Positions 8,175 through 12,736 of a stretch of 17,428 nt of DNA are shown piece after piece (the stretch's first letter is position 1; each line of letters opens with the position of its first letter). Location: contig JBGTKH010000329.1 of assembly GCA_041744735.1 (NCBI GenBank), positions 1 to 17,428 on the forward strand. Direction: 5' to 3'. This DNA comes from JBGTKH01 sp041744735. Lineage in GTDB: Bacteria; Planctomycetota; Planctomycetia; Pirellulales; Pirellulaceae. The notes under the pieces are model-generated. The model was not told where the DNA came from. It did not search any database and saw only the letters and a list, made by a program, of their open reading frames with translations. The translations under genes were made by a program, and so were the position numbers.

Positions 8175-9188
8175 CTAGATGCGCTTACCTACCGCTTCGG
8201 CGATTTTGCGGCACAGGACCATGGTGTCTTCGAATTGCTTGAAGTTTAGTGATTGGTAGCCGTCGCTCAAGGCGCGCTCGGGGTCGGGGTGCACTTCCAG
8301 GATCAGGCCGTCGGCGCCGGCGGCGATGCTGGCGGCGGCCATGTCGGGGACCAGGTACGTGTGGCCCGTGCCGTGGCTGGGATCGACCACCACGGGCAAG
8401 TGCGTCTTGTGATGCAGGTACGCGACCGACGCCAGCGGCAGCGTGAAGCGCGTGTGCGACTCGAACGTGCGGATGCCGCGTTCGCAGAGCATCACGTTCG
8501 GGTTGCCTTGGTTCAGAATGTATTCGGCGGCCAGTAGCAGCTCTTCCATGGTCGCGGCGGGTCCGCGCTTCAGCAGCACGGGGCAGCGCGTGTTGCCCAC
8601 CGCTTCCAGCAGCCGGTAGTTTTGCATGTTGCGGGCGCCGACCTGCAGCACGTCGGCGTATTCGGCCACCAGTTCGACGTCCTCCGTGGCCATCACTTCG
8701 GTGACCACGGCAAGGCCGGTTTCTTCGCGGGCTGCGGCCAGCAGCTTTAAGCCGACTTCCTTCAGGCCCTGAAAACTATACGGGCTGGTGCGCGGCTTGA
8801 ACGCGCCGCCGCGCAGCCCTGTGGCGCCGGCCGCCTTGACCAATTTCGCCGTGCTGATGATTTGCTCTTCGCTTTCTACCGAGCAGGGACCCGCAATTAT
8901 GCCCAGCGAACCCGCGCCCACACGCAAGTCGCGGACGACTACCTGTGTCGATTCGGGCTTCACCTCGCGGCTGGCGACTTTGTACGGGGCCAGAATCGGC
9001 ACGACTTCCGCGACGCCCGAGCCGCTCTCCAGCGCCTGCTTTGTCTCCTCCCGCTTTTCACCGATCGCGGCAATCACGGTCCGCTCGGTTCCCACAATCA
9101 CATGGGACTTCAGCCCAAACGATTCGACGCGTTCCACCATGTGATCGATCTGCTCCTTGGTGGCGCCTTTTTGCATTACGACAATCAT
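8175..9188 (-). CDS. aroF: DAHP synthase (3-deoxy-7-phosphoheptulonate synthase), type I-beta
   Basis: This 337-residue enzyme joins phosphoenolpyruvate and erythrose 4-phosphate, the first committed step of the shikimate pathway. Residues 1-70 form the ferredoxin/ACT-like N-terminal regulatory domain seen in the Thermotoga maritima enzyme, where aromatic amino acids inhibit. The barrel carries GPCSVES (100-106), KPRTSPYSFQG (131-141), LLKRG, CERGIRTF and VDPSHGTGH (268-276). Metal ligands Cys102, His272, Glu298 and Asp309 are all present. The open frame extends upstream to 9260, but the family start MIVV and an AAGGAG site nine bases before it fix the ATG at 9188. A leader peptide and terminator upstream suggest transcription attenuation by aromatic amino acid supply. 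The symbol aroF is used by analogy; aroG or aroA(G) would be equally defensible. Confidence 0.95.
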   Translation of the reverse strand: MIVVMQKGATKEQIDHMVERVESFGLKSHVIVGTERTVIAAIGEKREETKQALESGSGVAEVVPILAPYKVASREVKPESTQVVVRDLRVGAGSLGIIAGPCSVESEEQIISTAKLVKAAGATGLRGGAFKPRTSPYSFQGLKEVGLKLLAAAREETGLAVVTEVMATEDVELVAEYADVLQVGARNMQNYRLLEAVGNTRCPVLLKRGPAATMEELLLAAEYILNQGNPNVMLCERGIRTFESHTRFTLPLASVAYLHHKTHLPVVVDPSHGTGHTYLVPDMAAASIAAGADGLILEVHPDPERALSDGYQSLNFKQFEDTMVLCRKIAEAVGKRI

Positions 9189-9246
9189 CGAAAATAGCTC
9201 CTTAATAACAGGGGTTGGTTGAAGTTTCTGGATCATGGTTTGAACT

Positions 9247-9307
9247 CTGGCGAACGGCATGCGTCAGCTTGCCGGTTACCGTGGGGCTCACGCCCCACGT
9301 TCGCCAG
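9247..9307. repeat. Imperfect palindromic repeat in the DAHP synthase leader
   Basis: Outer arms CTGGCGAAC (9247-9255) and GTTCGCCAG (9299-9307) enclose an inner hairpin GTGGGGC/GCCCCAC (9281-9287 with 9292-9298). It sits between the attenuator terminator and the coding start, so it would be part of the untranslated leader of the full-length mRNA. It looks like an inserted palindromic element rather than part of the attenuator. Confidence 0.7.
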
Positions 9308-9323
9308 CTCACGCAGCACCAAC

Positions 9324-9356
9324 AAAAAAACCCCGTGACCGGTTCGGGTCACGGGG
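9324..9356 (-). terminator. Intrinsic terminator (attenuator) upstream of DAHP synthase
   Basis: On the minus strand CCCCGTGACC (9356-9347) pairs perfectly with GGTCACGGGG (9340-9331) across a six-base loop, followed at once by seven Ts (9330-9324). This is a textbook Rho-independent terminator. It lies 34 bases after the stop codon of the aromatic leader peptide and about 135 bases before the DAHP synthase start, so it would stop transcription before the gene unless disrupted. Confidence 0.9.
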
Positions 9357-9423
9357 CTGGTGTTTCTTTCACACGCGCTTCGGATTTTGGTTACAAACCT
9401 CCTCCGACCCCATGACCGTGGGG
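9347..9423 (-). promoter_or_regulatory. Attenuator control segments 1, 2 and 3 (competing hairpins)
   Basis: Segment 1 (CCCCA, 9423-9419) can pair with TGGGG inside segment 2 (9412-9408), giving a protector hairpin. Segment 2 as a whole (GGTCATGGGG, 9417-9408) is complementary to segment 3 (CCCCGTGACC, 9356-9347) over ten pairs with one G-U, giving an antiterminator. Segment 3 otherwise forms the terminator with segment 4 (9340-9331). Segment 1 begins three bases after the last aromatic codon, so a ribosome stalled for lack of charged aromatic tRNA would cover it and favour antitermination. The complementarity is seen directly; the mechanism is inferred from the trp and pheA attenuators of enteric bacteria. 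Confidence 0.78.
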
Positions 9424-9468
9424 GCTAAAGAAGTAAAACCAAAAGTAACCGAAGTACGAAGATTGCAT
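9391..9468 (-). CDS. Aromatic leader peptide of DAHP synthase attenuator
   Basis: A 25-codon ORF runs from ATG at 9468 to TAA at 9393-9391. Residues 5-14 read YFGYFWFYFF: three Tyr, five Phe and one Trp in ten positions. It continues SPHGHGVGGGL. Such runs of a pathway's end products mark leader peptides that sense charged tRNA. The terminator begins 34 bases after the stop. No good SD site precedes the ATG; a promoter-like sequence instead places the transcription start at or next to the ATG, so translation may be leaderless. The frame is open further upstream, but that part overlaps the membrane-protein gene in another frame and shows no sign of being real. The peptide itself probably has no other function. 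Confidence 0.85.
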   Translation of the reverse strand: MQSSYFGYFWFYFFSPHGHGVGGGL

Positions 9469-9474
9469 GCCGCT

Positions 9475-9502
9475 ATTATGCCTGTCGCGCACGGGTTTGC
9501 AA
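9475..9502 (-). promoter_or_regulatory. Putative promoter of the aromatic leader/DAHP synthase transcript
   Basis: On the minus strand TTGCAA (9502-9497) and CATAAT (9480-9475) are separated by 16 bases, matching the sigma-70 consensus at four of six and five of six positions. Six bases separate the -10 box from the leader ATG, so the expected start of transcription falls on or next to that A. The promoter lies just after the stop codon of the upstream membrane-protein gene. Confidence 0.55.
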
Positions 9503-9530
9503 GAGGGCTGGCGGCGATGCGTGCTCGCGG

Positions 9531-9824
9531 TCACTTTCGCCAGCGCTGCAGCAGGCCGTTGGCTGCCAACACAAACCCGATGGAAAGACTTGCCCAGCCG
9601 AGCCACCGGGGAGGCGTCACGACATGGCGCGGCGAGGCGGTGTCGATCATGATCTGCCGCACCGCGCCGCGCGCCGATTCCGCGGGCGGCCCCGTCCAAT
9701 TTGCCAACACACGCGTCGTGTTGGAACTCAGCACAAACGACTCGGTCACCCGCAAGTGTGAGCCTAGCAGCAGGAACAGAATCCCCGCATAGATGTAGTG
9801 CAGCGAAACGTCGGATTTCTTCAT
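9531..9824 (-). CDS. Small two-helix membrane protein, hypothetical
   Basis: A 97-residue protein with two likely membrane segments: LHYIYAGILFLLLGSHL near residues 8-24 and WLGWASLSIGFVLAANGLL near 74-92. The loop between them has a hydrophilic stretch with Asn-Trp and Ala-rich parts. The protein ends in a basic tail (QRWRK), which suggests a cytoplasmic C-terminus. I do not recognise the family. The frame is supported by its hydropathy pattern; the only sequence resembling a ribosome binding site is a weak GGGG before the ATG. It lies upstream of the DAHP synthase leader on the same strand, but the separate promoter there suggests independent transcription. Confidence 0.65.
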   Translation of the reverse strand: MKKSDVSLHYIYAGILFLLLGSHLRVTESFVLSSNTTRVLANWTGPPAESARGAVRQIMIDTASPRHVVTPPRWLGWASLSIGFVLAANGLLQRWRK

Positions 9825-10119
9825 GCCCCAAAGCTTAGAAAGTTCCGGCCGACGCGAGAATAGCGATCGCGGGCGTGGCCAGACGTAAATCGTCTAACCG
9901 CAGGCCCAGCGGTGAAACGAGGAGTACGAAAACGTGGCGCGGCAATTTGGGTGAACATGTGTTCCGGTTCTGGCGCAACAAAAATACCGTGACGGGAAAA
10001 ATTGGTCTTGCAAATCGACGCCCGTCTGTGAACGATAAAGGTACCGGTTCGCACTTACGCGGTGCGACGGACTAGAGGCCCGCTGGTAGGTCGTCTCTGG
10101 CAGTTCGGCTGACGCGGGG
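9825..10119. other. Non-coding gap between membrane protein and structured RNA locus
   Basis: About 295 bases without a convincing gene on either strand; the short open frames have no recognisable content. It must hold the promoter of the minus-strand membrane protein and probably that of the plus-strand unit that follows, but no box is clear enough to place. Confidence 0.5.
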
Positions 10120-10127
10120 TGGTTCTA

Positions 10128-10300
10128 GTTGGAAAGGAGGTGGTCTAGTGAATTATTTCTGTAGTAGCCAGCGAGGTGGCTCCGCCTGATGGCAGTCGGC
10201 GGGCTGCTCGAAAGGCAGCCACCATCTCGTGCGGATCACTACACGATCCGAAACGAGTCACAAGGCCCGGTCGCCGCAAGGCACCGGGCCTTGGTCTTTC
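10128..10300 (+). ncRNA. Candidate structured RNA or disrupted small ORF with strong SD
   Basis: The unit opens with GGAAAGGAGGTGG, an almost full match to the 16S anti-SD, seven bases before a GTG at 10148. That GTG opens only 13 codons before TGA (10187-10189). In another frame a basic reading (SRRAARKAATISCGSLHDPKR and on) continues to a TGA at 10302-10304, so a one-base frameshift may have broken a ~52-residue protein. The same DNA folds well. An outer stem (CGAG-GTG 10172-10178 with 10220-10229, three-base bulge) encloses hairpins CCGCC/GGCGG (10182-10186, 10198-10202) and GCTGC/GCAGC (10203-10207, 10215-10219). A CGGATC/GATCCG hairpin (10232-10237, 10245-10250) and an intrinsic terminator follow. 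I cannot name a known RNA family. Whether RNA or peptide is the product is open. Confidence 0.5.
10262..10300 (+). terminator. Intrinsic terminator of the structured RNA locus
   Basis: AAGGCCCGGT (10262-10271) pairs perfectly with ACCGGGCCTT (10283-10292) across an 11-base loop, followed by a T-rich tract GGTCTTTCTT. This is a strong plus-strand terminator, and the only plus-strand element before it is the SD-bearing unit at 10128. Confidence 0.8.
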
Positions 10301-10358
10301 TTGACGGGCCGGCCCACTCGCATCGAGAGGCAATACGCCCATCTGTGGTTGGCGGGTG

Positions 10359-10460
10359 CTAGCCTTTGACCACGCCGATTGGCCGCATGCGGGCGACTTT
10401 GGTGGCTAGGTTCGCCTTGTGCACCACGTCAACGACCAGGCTGCACGTCTTCGGCGATGG
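10359..10460 (-). pseudogene. RtcB C-terminal tail, isolated remnant
   Basis: A 33-codon minus-strand frame, bounded upstream by TAG at 10461-10463, ends in TAG at 10359-10361. It contains VVDVVHKANLATKVAR and then MRPIGVVKG. RtcB RNA ligases of the common bacterial/archaeal type end in a segment like VVEVVHRAGLARKVARLRPLGVVKG, with the Lys-Gly end part of the active site. About 27 residues match and nothing earlier of the roughly 480-residue enzyme is present, so this is a detached 3' end. It starts 20 bases downstream of the S41 protease stop on the same strand. Confidence 0.72.
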
Positions 10461-10479
10461 CTAGTGTGATTGGCGGCGT

Positions 10480-11859
10480 TCAAGCCTTGTGGGTTAATTG
10501 ATCGGCCCGCTCAATTTGCTGCTGCAGATACTCGACCGCCTTGCGCAATTGTGGATCGGCGATCGATGACGGCGAGTCGGATTCGCCACTGTCCGGAGTT
10601 TTCGAAGTCGAATCGTTGGGCGTTGGCGAAGTGCTCTCTGGTGTGGAGGTTCCCGTGCGAATGATGTCGCGCTGCTGGCGGTCCTTGAGGACTTGCTCGA
10701 ACTCGTCGTCGGTTAGGATGACTTCAAATCCTTCGTCGGGCCGCACGCCCCAGTCATCGCTTTCGCTTTCGTCTTCGTTACGATGGATGTCTTTGCCGCT
10801 CGGACGCCAGTAGCTGGCCGTCGTCAACTTCAACGCGCTGCTGCCGCCTTCCAGGCGAATGACGTTTTGTACGGTGCCTTTGCCCCACGTGCGCTGGCCC
10901 ACGACGATGGCCCGCTGTTGTCCGTCCTGAATGTTGTCCTGCAAGCATGCGGCCACGATCTCGCTGGCGCTGGCCGAGTAGCGGTTGACGAGCACGACCA
11001 TCGGAATCTGTGGATCGATGATCGTGCCGGGCGACGCCGTGAAGCGGCTCTTCACCTCGCCGCCGCGCCCTTTCGTCCGCACGATCTCGCCATTGTCAAT
11101 GAACAAGTCGCACATGTCCACGGCCGACTTGAGCAACCCGCCGGCGTTATTGCGCAAATCCAGAATCAAGGCGTCGATCTTCAGATTCTCATCGCCGAGC
11201 GCCCGCTTCAATTCCTCGACCGTGCGTTCACCGAACGTCGTCAGCCGCATGTAGCCGATGCGCGGATGCTGTTCCAGGACGAAGTTCCAAGAATCGTCCG
11301 CCCGCCGTGTGTCGCCCAAGACCGATTCGGTTTGGATGTTTGCCCGCTCGATCGTGTACTGTTCCGGCTGCTGTTCGCCGGTGTGCCGAACGGTCAGATT
11401 AACCGTCGTGCCCGGCTTGCCCTTGATCAACGGCACGGCATCTTGCAAGGCCATGCCCTCGGTGCTCTGGCCGTCGATTTCCAAAATTGTATCGCCCGCC
11501 CGCAGACCCGCTTTGTATGCCGGCGTGCCGACGACGGGGCTGAGCACCGTCATGCGTTTCGTATCGGGATTCAGCTCGACCACGATGCCGATGCCGCCGA
11601 ATTCTTGATCCAGACTTTCGGTGAATTGCCGGAAATCTTCCGGGCTGATGTAGTTAGAGTACTGATCCAGCCGCTGCACCATGCCGTCCATCGCGCCCTC
11701 GAACAGATCGCGTGGATTCACTTCTTCGACGTAGTTGTCTTTGATGATTTGAATCGCGCTGGCCAGTTCCACCGCGTCGCGGTTGCGTTCGGTCTTGAAG
11801 TAACAAGCCAGCGAAACAACGGCCGAAACCAGAATGATCGTCAAATTGCGCGGCGGCAT
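10480..11859 (-). CDS. S41 carboxyl-terminal processing protease (CtpA-like)
   Basis: A 459-residue serine protease exported or anchored by a hydrophobic N-terminus (about residues 6-20). A helical S41 N-terminal segment (28-75) precedes a PDZ domain (about 85-160, with GGIGIVVE and PAYKAGLRAGDTILEIDG). The catalytic domain has LRNNAGGLL (235-243), SASASEI around Ser297 and GKGTVQ with Lys327, the Ser/Lys pair of the family. Spacing between them is about five residues longer than in E. coli Prc. The C-terminus adds a Ser/Thr/Pro-rich linker (about 402-430) and a final helix. CtpA/Prc enzymes trim or degrade periplasmic proteins from their C-termini. GGGAGAG upstream of the ATG at 11859 is a plausible ribosome binding site. 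It diverges from a truncated stress-protein gene 21 bases away. Confidence 0.93.
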   Translation of the reverse strand: MPPRNLTIILVSAVVSLACYFKTERNRDAVELASAIQIIKDNYVEEVNPRDLFEGAMDGMVQRLDQYSNYISPEDFRQFTESLDQEFGGIGIVVELNPDTKRMTVLSPVVGTPAYKAGLRAGDTILEIDGQSTEGMALQDAVPLIKGKPGTTVNLTVRHTGEQQPEQYTIERANIQTESVLGDTRRADDSWNFVLEQHPRIGYMRLTTFGERTVEELKRALGDENLKIDALILDLRNNAGGLLKSAVDMCDLFIDNGEIVRTKGRGGEVKSRFTASPGTIIDPQIPMVVLVNRYSASASEIVAACLQDNIQDGQQRAIVVGQRTWGKGTVQNVIRLEGGSSALKLTTASYWRPSGKDIHRNEDESESDDWGVRPDEGFEVILTDDEFEQVLKDRQQRDIIRTGTSTPESTSPTPNDSTSKTPDSGESDSPSSIADPQLRKAVEYLQQQIERADQLTHKA

Positions 11860-11880
11860 GGCGTAAATCTCTCCCGAACG

Positions 11881-12138
11881 ATGATGAGTCGAAGCGGTAC
11901 TACTCTAAAACGAACATCAAAGTGGAACATCGCACCAGACTCTATCGTAACGGGCAGTTTCACGAACGCAAAGCCAGGCGATCCGGCCGAAGAAATTGTT
12001 CGCTGTGCGGAGCAAGAGAGTGTAGACTGGATAGTGATGGGAACGCGCGGCCAAACGCCCACGCCTGGTCGCGTGATGGATAGCGTCGCCGAAGCCGTGG
12101 CGCGCGGCGCCCCGTGTCCGGTGATCGTTTTCGAATAA
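11881..12138 (+). pseudogene. Universal stress protein, N-terminally truncated
   Basis: An 85-codon frame from ATG at 11881 carries only the second half of a UspA domain: GDPAEEIVRCAEQESVDWIVMGTRG, then TPTPGRVMDSVAEAV and APCPVIVFE. A complete domain is about 140-150 residues and starts with a strand ending in D-G-S, absent here. The ATP motif G-x2-G-x9-G-S reads with Asp in place of the third Gly, so nucleotide binding is doubtful. No SD site precedes the ATG, and the S41 gene begins 21 bases away in the opposite direction, leaving no room for the missing half. It is most likely a remnant left by deletion, though an expressed fragment is possible. Confidence 0.72.
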
Positions 12139-12187
12139 CCTCAGCGAGTCCATTCGGCCGCCGAATAGACGAGCGACAGGAGCCAGC

Positions 12188-12622
12188 ATGAAACCGCCCA
12201 AAGGAAACGCCATCCTGCGGCTGCGGTCGTTGCGCGTGTCCGACGCCATGACCAAGAGTGTCGTCCAGGTGGCTGCCAATCAAACGTTAGGCGAAGTCGC
12301 CAAGGCTTTCGCGGAACATCACATCTCGGCGGCCCCGGTCGTTGACGAGCAAGGCCGTTGCTTGGGGATTCTCAGCGCTACGGACTTTCTCAGTCACGAC
12401 GCTCCGTCGCTGGAACAACCGGTCGCCGACTACATGACTCCGGCCGTGAAGTCCATCGCACCCGCCGCGCCGCTGCTGACCGCCGCCGCAACCATGTGCG
12501 CTCAACATATCCATCGCTTGCCCGTGCTCGATGAATTCGGAAGCGTGGTAGGTATGCTCAGCACCATGGATGTCGTCGCCGCGCTGCTGAACGCCATCGA
12601 AGAAATGGACGCCGGTCTATGA
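12188..12622 (+). CDS. CBS-pair domain protein
   Basis: A 144-residue cytoplasmic protein made almost entirely of two CBS domains: about residues 17-70 (VSDAMTKSVVQV, AAPVVDEQGRCLGILSATDF) and 78-135 (VADYMTPAVKSI, RLPVLDEFGSVVGMLSTMDV). Such stand-alone pairs dimerise into a disc that binds adenosine nucleotides such as AMP or ATP and regulate partners by energy state. AGGAG five bases before the ATG at 12188 supports the start. The truncated universal stress protein just upstream suggests the two once formed a stress-sensing pair, since Usp and CBS genes are often neighbours. Confidence 0.9.
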   Translation: MKPPKGNAILRLRSLRVSDAMTKSVVQVAANQTLGEVAKAFAEHHISAAPVVDEQGRCLGILSATDFLSHDAPSLEQPVADYMTPAVKSIAPAAPLLTAAATMCAQHIHRLPVLDEFGSVVGMLSTMDVVAALLNAIEEMDAGL

Positions 12623-12626
12623 TCCG

Positions 12627-12657
12627 ATGTAGGCCGGATTGCCAATCCGGCCGACAT
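12627..12657. repeat. Short palindrome after the CBS gene
   Basis: GGCCGGATT (12632-12640) pairs with AATCCGGCC (12644-12652) across a three-base loop, with ATGT/ACAT flanks extending the stem after one mismatch. It begins five bases after the CBS stop codon. No T-run follows, so it is either a weak terminator or a dispersed palindromic repeat. Confidence 0.7.
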
Positions 12658-12736
12658 AAGAAATCACTGCGGATTTAGTAGTGCGTCGCGGTGTTAAACG
12701 ATTCACTCACCACACACACGCTCGCAGAAACACGAC

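Noticed and set aside
9391..9831. A 146-codon minus-strand frame containing the aromatic leader peptide at its end
   Set aside because: Its upstream part overlaps the two-helix membrane protein in another frame and has no sensible content; only the last 25 codons carry a signal.
10783..12138. A 451-codon plus-strand open frame opposite the S41 protease
   Set aside because: Only its last 85 codons resemble a real family (universal stress protein). The rest is antisense to a clearly conserved protease with intact catalytic motifs, and its content is low-complexity His/Asp/Arg-rich, as expected of a GC-rich shadow frame.
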